A DNA stretch of 58,454 nt from Acidobacteria bacterium 13_1_20CM_3_53_8 (GCA_001920415.1 MNJR01000039.1:1-58454); one strand, 5' to 3'; counted from the stretch's first letter, positions 1 through 8,762 are shown. The notes: generated by a model not told the origin, from the sequence alone. Numbers and translations are program-made.

Positions 1-1
1 T

Positions 2-370
2 GACGGTTTTGAGCATATGGCTCAAGCCTTGAATCTAACGGACGAGCAGAAGGCGCAGGCCAAGAAGATCATGGACAGCTTTGAAGAGAGCACGAAGTCC
101 TTACGCGACCAGTTGCGTTCCCTTCACGAGAGCGAGCCTGATCCCATGAGCGGCGCAGCCTTTGACGAGGCTGCGGTTCGCAAGGCTGCGCAGGCACGCG
201 CAAACGTGCAGGTCGAATTGGAAGTGGCGCACGCGCGCGTAGCGTCGCAGATTTACAGTCTGTTGACGGCGGAACAGAAGACAAAACTCGCAGAGCTACA
301 TCAGCAGATGGAGCAAAGGCATCAGGAGTGGGAATCGCAACACCCGCATCCCGGGAACGATCAACCCTAG
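2..370 (+). CDS. Spy/CpxP-like periplasmic protein, 5' end missing
   Basis: The frame is open to the left edge and the first ATG (17) falls inside a run of sequence that already reads as protein, so this is the C-terminal part of a longer gene. About 120 residues are visible. They are charged, rich in A, Q, K and E and almost certainly helical. Two LTxxQ-type motifs occur (LTDEQ near the start, LTAEQ near residue 85), the hallmark of Spy/CpxP periplasmic chaperone-like proteins that sense envelope or metal stress. The signal peptide would lie outside the window. The tail is H/Q/P-rich. Family assignment rests on the paired LTxxQ motifs and helical composition; the exact role is unknown. Confidence 0.6.
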   Translation, partial: DGFEHMAQALNLTDEQKAQAKKIMDSFEESTKSLRDQLRSLHESEPDPMSGAAFDEAAVRKAAQARANVQVELEVAHARVASQIYSLLTAEQKTKLAELHQQMEQRHQEWESQHPHPGNDQP

Positions 371-417
371 CCCTTGAATCATCCGTTGCATTTCGTCGGA
401 TAAAGCGTCTCCCCGAA

Positions 418-552
418 GAAGGTAAAAGGCAAAAGGTAAAAGGCAAAAGGAAGGCCGCAAACCACTTTTAATAAAAAGATTGGCTTCCCCTAACTTTTAC
501 CTTTTGCCTTTTTACTTTTGCCTTCCTCTTTGCCTTTTATCTTTTGCCTTCT
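418..552. repeat. Intergenic inverted repeat, AAAGGTAAAAGGC family
   Basis: The left arm (about 419-451) repeats the words AGGTAAAAGGC and AAAAGG. The right arm (about 494-552) carries the complement (TTTTACCTTTTGCC, TTTTTACTTTTGCC). About 45 bases lie between them. The element fills the gap between two convergent genes and its right end touches the stop codon of the minus-strand gene at 553. Other copies are near 1335, 29072, 36691 and 44333. Confidence 0.85.
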
Positions 553-1206
553 TCATCTCCGTCTGTAATCGCGCGCGTAAGATGGCGGTTCTGTTCCGGG
601 TTTCAGTCGCGGGTCGGCTACGGGTTCTCCGGCCTCCAATTTCAGGGGAACTACACCAGCCCAGACTTGAAGCTCGTAATCCTCTTCATCGTCTAGCGGC
701 GGGCCTGTTCGGATTTTCGCCGAAGCCTCTTCAAGCGGCAAAGAGAGCACTAGAGTCTGATCCATCTCCTTTTTGTTAGGCTCTCGCACCTCATCCCAGC
801 GCCCCTGTATGATGTGCTCTGAAAGAGCACGCAACGCCTCAATCTTCTTCTCAGGCTCTTCCAACGCGACAGCCTTGCCGAAAACCACAACAGACCTGTA
901 GTTCATAGAATGATGAAATGCCGAGCGCGCCAGCACCAATCCGTCAAGCAACGTCACCGTCACACAAACGTCCACGCCACCTTGCAACACGCGCAGCATA
1001 CGGCTCGCAGCAGAGCCGTGAATGAGAAGCGTGTCGCCCGCGCGCGCGTAGCCTGTGGGTATCACGTAGGGCTGGCCTTCGACCACGAAGCCCACGTGAC
1101 AGATGAAGCCTTCATCAAGAATCGCGTAAACCACATCGCGTTCATAAGCTCCTCTTTTGGGAAGCCGCCTGACTCTCGTTCTCTCGGTCGAATCAAATTT
1201 TTCCAT
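553..1206 (-). CDS. Pyridoxamine 5'-phosphate oxidase-like FMN-binding protein
   Basis: A 217-residue protein of the split-barrel flavin family that includes the nitroimidazole-resistance (Nim) proteins. The N-terminal half has the typical order: RRLPKRGAYERDVVYAILD, then GFICHVGFVVEGQPYVIPTGY, then LLIHGSAASRML and a VCVTVTLLDGLVLARSAFHHSMNYRSVVVFG segment (about residues 70-115) that forms the barrel and FMN pocket. The C-terminal part is acidic and proline-rich. I chose the ATG at 1206 because family homology starts there and an AGAGAG stretch precedes it; an in-frame ATG at 1272 would add 22 unlike residues. Likely a reductase or flavin/haem-binding housekeeping protein; the substrate cannot be told. 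Confidence 0.8.
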   Translation of the reverse strand: MEKFDSTERTRVRRLPKRGAYERDVVYAILDEGFICHVGFVVEGQPYVIPTGYARAGDTLLIHGSAASRMLRVLQGGVDVCVTVTLLDGLVLARSAFHHSMNYRSVVVFGKAVALEEPEKKIEALRALSEHIIQGRWDEVREPNKKEMDQTLVLSLPLEEASAKIRTGPPLDDEEDYELQVWAGVVPLKLEAGEPVADPRLKPGTEPPSYARDYRRR

Positions 1207-1334
1207 ATTCGCTCTCTCTGAAACGATTATACTTTCGCGCCTATTATCCACGAGCGCACAGCTACTCATCAATCTGAGATGAGAGACAGACGCGCACCAT
1301 GCACTAAAGGTCAGTACCGCCTGCGGTAGCTTCG

Positions 1335-1450
1335 CAAAGGCAAAAGTAAAAAGGTAAAAGGCAAAGGCAAAAGATAGGACAAACCATTTTTAATTTTTAA
1401 TTGAAATGCTTTTAGCCTTATCCCTTTTACCTTTTTACTTTTGCCTTTTG
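1335..1450. repeat. Intergenic inverted repeat, AAAGGTAAAAGGC family
   Basis: The left arm (about 1337-1375) and the complementary right arm (about 1418-1450) enclose an AT-rich centre containing AATGCTTTTA. It lies 5' of the PNPOx-like gene and 3' of the debranching enzyme (both minus strand). The rest of 1207-1538 holds no gene; short GGCGGTACTGAC / GTCAGTACCGCC sequences at about 1308 and 1479 form a second, outer inverted pair. Confidence 0.85.
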
Positions 1451-1538
1451 ACTTCTTCACCCGCCCAGCTTAAGCAGGCGGTACTGACTGTGCCGTTAGC
1501 GTAGAAGAGCCTGCCTGTTAACTGCTTGCTCCAACTCT

Positions 1539-3566
1539 CTACGACGCCACTTCACTGCTTTCAGCGCGATTCAATTCTGTGAGGACGCGCAGCACTTCTG
1601 CCACGCTCCATGCCTGCGCTATGCATCCGCGCGGCGTGTATGGTGGCTCTGCGTCGAAGATTTCCGAGATTTGATTAAGCCCTGCGACCTTCAGATGTTC
1701 CCGCAAATGTGAGAGCCATTCACGCGCCTGCCCGCGTATATCTTCGCCATCTACGAACGCCTTCATGTAAGCTGTGATGAACGCTCCCATAAGCCAGGGC
1801 CACACAGTGCCCTGATGATAAGCGGAATCGCGCGACCTTGAATCGCCGTCATACCTCGCGCGATATTGCGGATCTTTCGGCGCGAGTGTGCGCAATCCAT
1901 AAGGCGTGAGCAGTTCACGTTTGACCACTTCCACAACCGACCGCGTACGCTCGCGCGTTAGCATGGAATGATTGAGGCTCGCCGCGAAGATTTGATTTGG
2001 ACGAAGGGACGCATCGCAGTATGAGCCATCAACAACATCATAGAGACATCCGGCACTCTCATTCCAGAACAGTTGATTAAAACTTTCGCGCGCTCGCTCT
2101 GCCATCTCCGCATAAAGATGCTGGCTTGAATCATCACCAAATTTTTGTGCCAGCCCCTCCATCACGCGCAGCGCGTTGTACCAGAGCGCCTGAATCTCTA
2201 CGGCCTTGCCCGTGCGCGGCGTCACCACCCAATCGCCTATCTTCACGTCCATCCACGTCAACTGCACTCCATCTTCGCCCGAAAACAGCAGCCCGTCCGC
2301 GTCCACATGTATGTTGTAGCGCGTGCCGCGCATATGCCATTCGATGATGTCAGTGAGAACCGTGTAGAGATTCGCGCGCACGAATTCGTAATCGAGTGTG
2401 TGTTCTAGAAAGGCGCGCACGGCCTCGAAATACCAGAGCGTTGCGTCCACCGTGTTGTATTCGGGCGCGCTGCCTGCGTCTGGGAAGCGATTGGGCAACA
2501 TGCCGCGATCAACGTGGCGCGCGAACTCTGCTAGAAGGCTTCGCGCAACATCGAAGCGGCCTGTCACGAGTGTCAATCCGGGAAGCGCTATCATAGTGTC
2601 GCGCCCCCAGTCCGAGAACCAGTGATAGCCCGCTATGATAGTTCTCTGAAGGCCGCGCGCGACTATGAATTGGTCCGCCGAAGCGGTTAGAGCGCGCAGC
2701 GTTTCATCATCAGAAGCGCACGCGGCCACAACCGTCTCGCGCCGCTCAATCTCAATCTCGCGATATTCGTACGCGCGCGCCTGCTCTCTACGCTCGGTTG
2801 AAGCGATAACGCTCGCGCTCGTGCGCGCTATTAAATCGAAGCGAAGCGCGAACGGGCTGAAAAGGTCTTCGCTGAAATCCAACCCGCGCTCTCGCTCACG
2901 TTCGTACTCGAAGTTGCGATACCAGTAACCGTTTGCATCCAACTCGTAAGCGTCGTGCGCGAAATTGAGCGGCGGCAAATCAGCATAAGGAGCAACCGTC
3001 ACCAGATTGTTTTCCGTCTGCACATGAGAGTTGAGCGCGCCGTTTTCGTGCGTGGTCGCGTGGTAATCGCGGAACGCTATCAGAGGACGAAGCTCAAGGA
3101 CAAGGGAGGAAGGAAGGGATGAGGGATGAGGGACGAGGGATGAATGTTCTTCTTCCGAAACCGATTTTTTAATCTCGTACTGAATGACCGTAGTGTTCTC
3201 GCCGTGAATCATGAAGACGCGCTTTTCCAAGCGGAAGCTTTCGACTTCATATATGAAGATTGGAAACGGGTCTAGACGAAATTCAGTTTGATATTCAAAC
3301 CCGCGCGGGTGTACGACGCCGGGATACTGGTTAGCTGAAAGTTCGTAACGCCTGCCGTCAATGACGAGCGTTTCTTCAAATTTCGAGAGCATGACGATGC
3401 GCCCGACGGGCGGCTTCGTGGCAGCGACGAGCAATCCGTGATAACGGCGTGCGTTCAGCCCAGCGATTGTTGACGAAGCGAAACCTCCAAGCCCGTTCGT
3501 CTCCAACCACTCGCGCGCCGTAGCTTCATCAAGGTCACCGCAAATTTCTCGTCCGAAACGGATCAT
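1539..3566 (-). CDS. Glycogen debranching enzyme (amylo-alpha-1,6-glucosidase family)
   Basis: A 675-residue cytoplasmic enzyme that would remove alpha-1,6 branch points of glycogen or maltooligosaccharide. The N-terminus (about 1-290) matches the bacterial/archaeal GDE N-domain (EWLETNGLGGFASSTIAG, then NARRYHGLLVAATKPP). The C-terminal (alpha/alpha)6 catalytic domain follows, with DWGRDTMIALPGL at residues 319-331 and SAYHQGTVWPWLMGAF near 590. Length is normal for the family. An oddity lies at about residues 139-156: a Ser/Pro/Leu-rich stretch (SSLVPHPSSLPSSL) is encoded by GGGATGAG-type tandem words otherwise seen in an intergenic hairpin at 49928, and it interrupts the beta-rich N-domain in frame. 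There is no neighbouring glycogen operon. Confidence 0.88.
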   Translation of the reverse strand: MIRFGREICGDLDEATAREWLETNGLGGFASSTIAGLNARRYHGLLVAATKPPVGRIVMLSKFEETLVIDGRRYELSANQYPGVVHPRGFEYQTEFRLDPFPIFIYEVESFRLEKRVFMIHGENTTVIQYEIKKSVSEEEHSSLVPHPSSLPSSLVLELRPLIAFRDYHATTHENGALNSHVQTENNLVTVAPYADLPPLNFAHDAYELDANGYWYRNFEYERERERGLDFSEDLFSPFALRFDLIARTSASVIASTERREQARAYEYREIEIERRETVVAACASDDETLRALTASADQFIVARGLQRTIIAGYHWFSDWGRDTMIALPGLTLVTGRFDVARSLLAEFARHVDRGMLPNRFPDAGSAPEYNTVDATLWYFEAVRAFLEHTLDYEFVRANLYTVLTDIIEWHMRGTRYNIHVDADGLLFSGEDGVQLTWMDVKIGDWVVTPRTGKAVEIQALWYNALRVMEGLAQKFGDDSSQHLYAEMAERARESFNQLFWNESAGCLYDVVDGSYCDASLRPNQIFAASLNHSMLTRERTRSVVEVVKRELLTPYGLRTLAPKDPQYRARYDGDSRSRDSAYHQGTVWPWLMGAFITAYMKAFVDGEDIRGQAREWLSHLREHLKVAGLNQISEIFDAEPPYTPRGCIAQAWSVAEVLRVLTELNRAESSEVAS

Positions 3567-3693
3567 CGCTCAACCTTCGCGCTTCTTAATCCAACGTTGG
3601 CTCGACGTAAGAATCTGTGGATCTGGTACAAAACTCTTCACCCGGCTCGCTCGGCCTGTAGTCTTACACTGATTACTAAGAGAGCGTTTCAAA

Positions 3694-3832
3694 ACCCGCT
3701 TTGCGCTTCTTAAGCATTTCCCTTTGCGCCTTTGCGTGAACCTTCAACTCTCTTTGATCTTGAGTATTAAGAAAGTTGCAGGTTCACGCAAAGGCGCAAA
3801 GAAAAGAGCAAAGACCGCAAAGGGTTGGACTA
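3694..3832. repeat. Intergenic inverted repeat, TTTGCGCCTTTGCG family
   Basis: The left arm has CCCTTTGCGCCTTTGCGTGAACC; the right arm has GGTTCACGCAAAGGCGCAAAG. The centre includes TCTTGAGTATTAAGA. AAGCATTTCC sits at the left edge. Sister copies lie at about 5621 and 13950, with a shorter relative near 22548. It lies between the debranching enzyme and the MFS gene. Confidence 0.85.
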
Positions 3833-3856
3833 CTCCTACAGATTTTGAAATGATTT

Positions 3857-5146
3857 CTAACTCTCTTGCCTGCCCGTCTTTCCCATCTCACGACTTCCCA
3901 TCCAGAGCAGCAGCGCGCCTAGAGCGCAGGCCACAGGACATATAAGAAGCGAATAACGCATTTCCGGCGGATTGCTGGCAACGCCGAGCCAGTCGTTGAG
4001 TTTACCAATCAGCGGCGAGCCTATCCCGTAAGCAAACAGATTAACGGTGAAGAAATAGATGCCTATGCCAAGTCCGCGAAGATGCGGGCCTGCTATGTCG
4101 TGAACGTCAGCGGCGGCAGGCCCCAACCACATCAGCGCAAGGCCTAGCAGAATGAAGTTGACTATCAAGAGCAGCGCGACCGAGTTGCTGAAGATGAGTA
4201 TGAGCCAGAGTGGAACTGAAACGAGCGCCGCGCACGAGCTAAAAAACATACGTCCACCGCGCCCCATATTGCGAAAACGATCAGAGACGTAGCCGCCCAA
4301 AATAGTTCCCGGCACACCCGCTGCGATGGAAAGTATTCCCGCTAGCAAGCCTATCAACGCCAAGCTCATGTGATGCACACGTACAAAAAACGACGGCCCC
4401 CAGATTCCAAGATTGTTCGACGCCAACCCAAAGAGCGCGTAACCCAGGTAAAGGTATCTGAGCGGCACAGACCGGAAGAGAATCTTCCAATCTTTGCCAG
4501 TGTATCGAACCGTAGCTTTTTCCGTGCGCCCGCGCGGCTGCTCTCTCAAGCTGAGCACGAAGACTGTGAGTATCAGACCGGGGAAGCCCAGCAGGTAGAA
4601 AGCCCAGCGCCATCCGAAATTCTGTCCTATCCATCCGCCAAGGAAAAACGCAACGCCGCCGCCGATTGCTATGCCCGAAGAATAGACGGCCTGCACGGTC
4701 GCGCGCATTCGCGGCGGGAAATAGTCGCTCAGAAGCGAGAGCGCCGCAGGGCCAAGCGTAGCCTCACCGACTCCTACCATCACGCGACAAAGAAAGAGCG
4801 TTAGAAAACTGTTGGCGAATCCGGTCAGCCCCGAAAACAGACTCCAAACAGCAAGGCCGCCCGCGATCAAATATTTTCTGGTTGTGCGATCTGCAAGGCG
4901 TCCGAACGGAATTCCCAGCAGCGTGTAGAAGATTACGAAGCTGGTCGTGCCCAGCAGCGCAAGCTGCAAATCCGTGAACGCCATCTCGTTCTTGATCGGC
5001 GTAAACAGAATGTAGATGAGCGTGCGGTCTAGGAAATTCAGCAGGTAGACGAGCGTAAGAACTGCGAGCGCATACCACGAATAGGCAGGCACTCTATCCG
5101 AAGCAGTCTTGATCTCTTCTGTCGCTACAGATGTTTCGCTGGACAT
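3857..5146 (-). CDS. MFS transporter (Spinster-like)
   Basis: A 429-residue inner-membrane carrier with about 12 hydrophobic helices. The inter-helix 2/3 loop reads GIPFGRLADRTTRKYL, the MFS motif A, and VGVGEATLGPAALSLLSDYFPP follows, a sequence typical of Spinster-type MFS carriers. A second A-like motif (GGYVSDRFRNMGRG) begins the C-terminal half. The N-terminus is a short Ser/Thr/Glu cytoplasmic tail. The start at 5146 has AGAGGC just upstream. It lies 27 bases after the MaoC gene on the same strand, so the two are probably co-transcribed; by context it may move a lipid-like or organic acid compound, but the substrate is not visible in the sequence. Confidence 0.88.
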   Translation of the reverse strand: MSSETSVATEEIKTASDRVPAYSWYALAVLTLVYLLNFLDRTLIYILFTPIKNEMAFTDLQLALLGTTSFVIFYTLLGIPFGRLADRTTRKYLIAGGLAVWSLFSGLTGFANSFLTLFLCRVMVGVGEATLGPAALSLLSDYFPPRMRATVQAVYSSGIAIGGGVAFFLGGWIGQNFGWRWAFYLLGFPGLILTVFVLSLREQPRGRTEKATVRYTGKDWKILFRSVPLRYLYLGYALFGLASNNLGIWGPSFFVRVHHMSLALIGLLAGILSIAAGVPGTILGGYVSDRFRNMGRGGRMFFSSCAALVSVPLWLILIFSNSVALLLIVNFILLGLALMWLGPAAADVHDIAGPHLRGLGIGIYFFTVNLFAYGIGSPLIGKLNDWLGVASNPPEMRYSLLICPVACALGALLLWMGSREMGKTGRQES

Positions 5147-5173
5147 ATGCCTCTCTTCTCCCTGGTCGTCCCT

Positions 5174-5581
5174 TCACTGCCGATTATCTTGAACCAGCAC
5201 GACCGCCTCGCCTTTGATTAACGTCTCGTCGCGCTGATTAATACAGACAGTTTCCAGCATCACGATGGGCTTGTCTTCTCTTACCTTTGTGACTGTCACA
5301 CGCGCCGTCACAGTGTCACCCAGATAAACAGGCGCGACGAACTGCAAGGTCTGGCTCAAGTAAACGGTTCCCTGACCCGGCAATTGATTCGCCAGCACTG
5401 CCGAGATAAGCGAAGCGCTCAGCATGCCATGAGCTATGCGCCGTCCAAATCTGGTCTTTTGGGCAAAATCGTCATCCAGATGAACAGGATTATGATCGCC
5501 CGTCACCTGCGCGAACGCGCGAACGTCTTCGTCCGTAATCGTCTTTGACAACGACGCCGTCTTGCCAACCTGTAAATCCAT
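5174..5581 (-). CDS. MaoC-like (R)-specific enoyl-CoA hydratase
   Basis: A 135-residue single hot-dog domain protein. The diagnostic MaoC segment FAQVTGDHNPVHLDDDFA (about residues 24-41) carries the catalytic Asp and His, and FGRRIAHGMLSASLISAVL follows. This is the PhaJ/R-hydratase type, which hydrates trans-2-enoyl-CoA to (R)-3-hydroxyacyl-CoA. Length is normal for the family. The start has AAGAGGAAC immediately upstream. It is flanked by an MFS carrier gene (27 bases downstream) and, across a hairpin repeat, by an acyl-CoA ligase, fitting a small acyl-CoA metabolism cluster. Confidence 0.88.
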   Translation of the reverse strand: MDLQVGKTASLSKTITDEDVRAFAQVTGDHNPVHLDDDFAQKTRFGRRIAHGMLSASLISAVLANQLPGQGTVYLSQTLQFVAPVYLGDTVTARVTVTKVREDKPIVMLETVCINQRDETLIKGEAVVLVQDNRQ

Positions 5582-5614
5582 AGTTCCTCTTAATTCAACA
5601 ATCCGGTTTTCAAA

Positions 5615-5747
5615 ACTCCTTAGCGAGCTTCGGTTTTATCTTTGCGCCTTTGCGAGAACCCTCAATTCACATCAATCTTGAGCATCAAGAGAATTGCAGG
5701 TTCACGCAAAGGCGCAAAGGGAAATGCTTAAGCTCGCTAAGATTTGA
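5615..5747. repeat. Intergenic inverted repeat, TTTGCGCCTTTGCG family
   Basis: The outer ends TTAGCGAGCTT (about 5620) and AAGCTCGCTAA (about 5730) pair. Inside them TTTGCGCCTTTGCGAGAACC pairs with GGTTCACGCAAAGGCGCAAAG. The centre has TCTTGAGCATCAAGA. It separates the acyl-CoA ligase from the MaoC gene. Confidence 0.88.
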
Positions 5748-5754
5748 ATGGCCG

Positions 5755-7563
5755 TTACGAGTACAACCCATGTAAAAGCTCGCCGTAGCGCTCCGTGACG
5801 ACGTTCCGTTTTATCTTCATTGTCGGCGTCACCTCGTCCGTCTCAATTTGCAAATCGTGGTCGAGGATGATGAATTTCTTGACGGCCTCGCTGGAAGAGA
5901 CACGCTGGTTGACGCGATCAACTATCTCTTGAACTAAAGAGACGATCTCTTTATTTCGCGTCAGGCTGGCGAAGTCTTCGTACTCAATTCTGCGAGCGCG
6001 CGCGTACTCTTCTGCTTCCATCTGATTGAGCGTGACGAGCGCGACCAGATAGCTCTTGCCTTCGCCGTAAACGAGCGCGTGGCTAATCAGGTGATGCTCT
6101 TTGAGAAGATTTTCTATCAGGGCAGGCGCGATGTTCTTTCCGGTTGAGAGGATTATTAACTCTTTCTTTCGACCCGTGATTTTCAAAAAACCGTCCGCAT
6201 CCATCTCGCCCAAATCACCCGTCAAAAGCCACCCGTCGCGCATCACTTCTGCCGTTTTCTCAGGCTCTTTGTAATAACCGCTAAACATCATCTCGCTTCG
6301 CACCGTGATTTCGCCGTCCGTCTCAATCCTGACTTCGCAGCCCGGCATAGGTGGGCCAACCGTTCCGAACTTGTAATTTTCGGGGCGATTGAAAGCTACG
6401 CAGATGTTTTCCGTTAGGCCGTAAGCTTGCAAGATAGGAATGCCGCAGGCGTCGAAGAACTCTGCTATCTCAAACGGGAGCGGCGCGCCGCCCGAAGTTG
6501 CGAGCCGCATGCGCCCGCCGAAGTAATCATTAACTTTGCTCAAAATCGGAAAAGCTCTTTCGTCATACTTCTTCTGCAATTCCCCAAAAACAGCTTCTCG
6601 CGCCTGTCTCAATTGACTTATCTTTCGACCAAGAGCGAGCGCTTCATGAAACCTGTGCTGCTCTTCTTCAGAGACTTTTTCAAGGTCTGCCACGACGCGC
6701 GCATGAATTTTTTCAAAGAAGCGCGGCAGGCTTGCGAAAACCGTTGGCTTCACGTCCAGCATGTACGTCCAGAGCTTAGTCAAATCGTCAACGAAGTATG
6801 CGGACGCGCCCGCGTATAGACGGTTGTATAGCCCCGAAATACGTTCGGCTACGTGGCAGTAAGGAAGATAAGAGAAGGAAACGTCTGTGTCGTAAACCGG
6901 GATGGTCTGTCGCAGCGATTCTACGCTGTTGATGATGTAGCGATGGCTAAGGCACGCGCCCTTCGGCAATCCAGTAGTGCCGGAAGTGTAGACCATAATC
7001 GCTGTGTCATCGGCCTGCGCTCCTTCGGCTCGTTCTTTAAGAAGAGAAGAGACGCGCTCTCTGTTATCACGACCGATTTGCAGGAACTCTTTATAACTCA
7101 GAACTCCTTGAGCAGAGCGCGCCGCTTCTTCATCGAGCGCGATGACGGCTTTGACCATTGGAAGCTTTTCCAGAATGCTCAGAATCTTATCAAGCTGAAA
7201 TCTGGTATCTACTAAAACAAACTCTGCGTCGGAATGATTGATGATGTACTCGCACTGTTCCGCAGAGCTTGTCGGATAAAGACCGACCCCGACTCCACCA
7301 GCGCTTATAGTGCCTATATCGCAAATGGGCCATTCCGGGACGTTGCCCATGAGGATGCAGACGGAAGCGCCCAGCGTTAACTCGGAAGCCAGCAGAGCGT
7401 AACCGAACGCGTGAGCCTCCATGTCGAAGCGATTCCACGAAACTCCCTGCCAGCGTTCCTCCTGACGAAAATAGAAGACATCGCCGCCATCACCTTCACC
7501 ATCGCGCTTGCGGTAATGCTCAACGCGGTCGCGGAAGAGTGAATAGATGTTAGGGTACTTCAT
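5755..7563 (-). CDS. Long-chain acyl-CoA ligase (AMP-forming)
   Basis: A 602-residue ANL-superfamily enzyme that would activate fatty acids via an acyl-adenylate. The AMP-binding P-loop MVYTSGTTGLPKGACLSH sits near residue 190, the A5-type segment LQAYGLTENICVAFNRP near 385, and GWLLTGDLGEMDADGFLKITGRKKELI near 445. The last keeps the ribose-binding Asp and hinge. The C-terminal lysine region follows (VTPTMKIKRNVV). Length and order fit the long-chain FadD15-like group. The ATG abuts the end of a hairpin repeat, leaving only repeat sequence and no clear ribosome-binding site upstream. The neighbouring KSIII-like gene, hydratase and hydrolase support a lipid or acyl-CoA role. Confidence 0.9.
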   Translation of the reverse strand: MKYPNIYSLFRDRVEHYRKRDGEGDGGDVFYFRQEERWQGVSWNRFDMEAHAFGYALLASELTLGASVCILMGNVPEWPICDIGTISAGGVGVGLYPTSSAEQCEYIINHSDAEFVLVDTRFQLDKILSILEKLPMVKAVIALDEEAARSAQGVLSYKEFLQIGRDNRERVSSLLKERAEGAQADDTAIMVYTSGTTGLPKGACLSHRYIINSVESLRQTIPVYDTDVSFSYLPYCHVAERISGLYNRLYAGASAYFVDDLTKLWTYMLDVKPTVFASLPRFFEKIHARVVADLEKVSEEEQHRFHEALALGRKISQLRQAREAVFGELQKKYDERAFPILSKVNDYFGGRMRLATSGGAPLPFEIAEFFDACGIPILQAYGLTENICVAFNRPENYKFGTVGPPMPGCEVRIETDGEITVRSEMMFSGYYKEPEKTAEVMRDGWLLTGDLGEMDADGFLKITGRKKELIILSTGKNIAPALIENLLKEHHLISHALVYGEGKSYLVALVTLNQMEAEEYARARRIEYEDFASLTRNKEIVSLVQEIVDRVNQRVSSSEAVKKFIILDHDLQIETDEVTPTMKIKRNVVTERYGELLHGLYS

Positions 7564-7566
7564 AAA

Positions 7567-7667
7567 ACAGTTTTCAGTTTTCAGTTTTTAGTTTTCAGTT
7601 CGTGGTTTTCAGCTAAGAGCATTTCTCTTCTTTCTGAAAACTGAAAACTAAAAACTGAAAACTGTTC
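7567..7667. repeat. Intergenic inverted repeat, GTTTTCAG family
   Basis: The left arm is tandem CAGTTTTCAGTTTTTAGTTTTCAG; the right arm is its complement. The loop contains AAGAGCATTTCTCTTC. The element occupies the whole gap between the KSIII-like stop and the acyl-CoA ligase ATG on the minus strand. Copies recur at 34724 and 49085. Confidence 0.9.
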
Positions 7668-8657
7668 TCACCATCGGAATGCAACGCAGGCCATGTTGAG
7701 GCCGCCGCCGGAGGCGCACATCACCAGATTGTCGCCGCGTTTGAGCTTGCCTTCTCGCACGGCGTCGTCCAAGACCATAGGGATGCAGGCCGAGCCTGTG
7801 TAGCCCCACTTCTGCATGATCGTGTGCGTGCGCGACATTGGAAGATTCATCTTCTTCATCACTTCCTTGATCGTAGTCAGGTTGACCTGCGTGAAAAGAA
7901 AGAGGGCTACGTCGTCAATCGTTAGCTCTGCTTTTTCCAGAACGTCGCGCACGATTGCAGGCCAGCCTTCCGTGTTCACTTCAGCAGGATATTTCTTCGC
8001 AAAGCGCACCTTCGTCCACAAGCCTTCGCGCAGCACCTCTTCGGTGATGGGCATGTGTGTGCCGCCCGCGTAGATTCCCATGTGGTCGTGGAAGCTTCCT
8101 TCGGCCACAAGCTTTGAAGCTAGAAAACCCGGCTCATCTTCGGAAGCCTCCAAGACAACTGCGCCAGCGCCGTCCGCGAAAATAGTAGCAGTCTTCTTCT
8201 CAGTCCAGTCAACGTACACGCTCATAGCATAAGCGCCTATGACGAGCACGTTTCGGTATGAAGAATCGGCTATGATGTATTTCGACGCCACGTCTAGCGC
8301 CGTGACGAATCCAGCGCACGCGCAGTTGACGTCAAACGTGCCTGCATTACTAGCGCCGAGCCTGTATTGAACGACAACGGAAGTCGCTGGCGAAATATAT
8401 TCCGGCGTGTCCGTTGCAAGAACAATAAGATTCAAATCTTCCGCGCTCACGCCTGCGGATTCCAGAGCCTTCTGGGCCGCTTCGGTCGCCAGATCAGCAG
8501 TGCTCTCATCATCGGCGCAGACATGCCGCTCCTCTATGCCTAAGACCTTAGACACAAACTCGTTAACATCCTCGCCCACCATTCGGCTCAGATCGTCGTT
8601 CGTTAAAACTTTTTCCGGCACATATGACCCCGTGCCCGTTATTCGTGCGTATCGCAT
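7668..8657 (-). CDS. Ketoacyl-ACP synthase III-like protein, catalytic His and Asn replaced
   Basis: A 329-residue thiolase-fold protein aligning end to end with FabH. The nucleophile is present (Cys114 in NCACAGF), as are the ASGGGL C-terminal loop and the IGAYAMSVYVDW region. Where FabH has HQAN, this protein has TQVN (Thr256); where FabH has GNTS, it has GYTG (Tyr286). Two of the three residues of the Cys-His-Asn triad are therefore missing. Such a protein probably cannot decarboxylate malonyl-ACP; it may act as an acyltransferase, or condense differently. It lies between a hydrolase and an acyl-CoA ligase on the same strand. The start codon follows repeat-derived sequence without a clear ribosome-binding site. 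Confidence 0.82.
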   Translation of the reverse strand: MRYARITGTGSYVPEKVLTNDDLSRMVGEDVNEFVSKVLGIEERHVCADDESTADLATEAAQKALESAGVSAEDLNLIVLATDTPEYISPATSVVVQYRLGASNAGTFDVNCACAGFVTALDVASKYIIADSSYRNVLVIGAYAMSVYVDWTEKKTATIFADGAGAVVLEASEDEPGFLASKLVAEGSFHDHMGIYAGGTHMPITEEVLREGLWTKVRFAKKYPAEVNTEGWPAIVRDVLEKAELTIDDVALFLFTQVNLTTIKEVMKKMNLPMSRTHTIMQKWGYTGSACIPMVLDDAVREGKLKRGDNLVMCASGGGLNMACVAFRW

Positions 8658-8659
8658 AA

Positions 8660-8762
8660 TTAAAAGTCTGGAGTCTGGAGTCTAGAGTCTGGAGTCCGAG
8701 GTCAAAGACAGCTTTTAGTTTTTGCCTTTGACTCCAGACTCCAGACTCCAGACTCCAGACTG
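8660..8762. repeat. Inverted repeat, GTCTGGAGTC family
   Basis: The left arm has three to four copies of GTCTGGAGTC; the right arm has matching ACTCCAGACT copies. The loop contains CAGCTTTTAG. It touches the KSIII-like start on one side and overlaps the last codons and stop of the alpha/beta hydrolase (8715) on the other. Confidence 0.9.

Noticed and set aside
1335-1450. AAAGGTAAAAGGC repeats as a CRISPR-like array
   Set aside because: The words are tandem within inverted arms, without constant repeats and unique spacers; they form hairpins instead.
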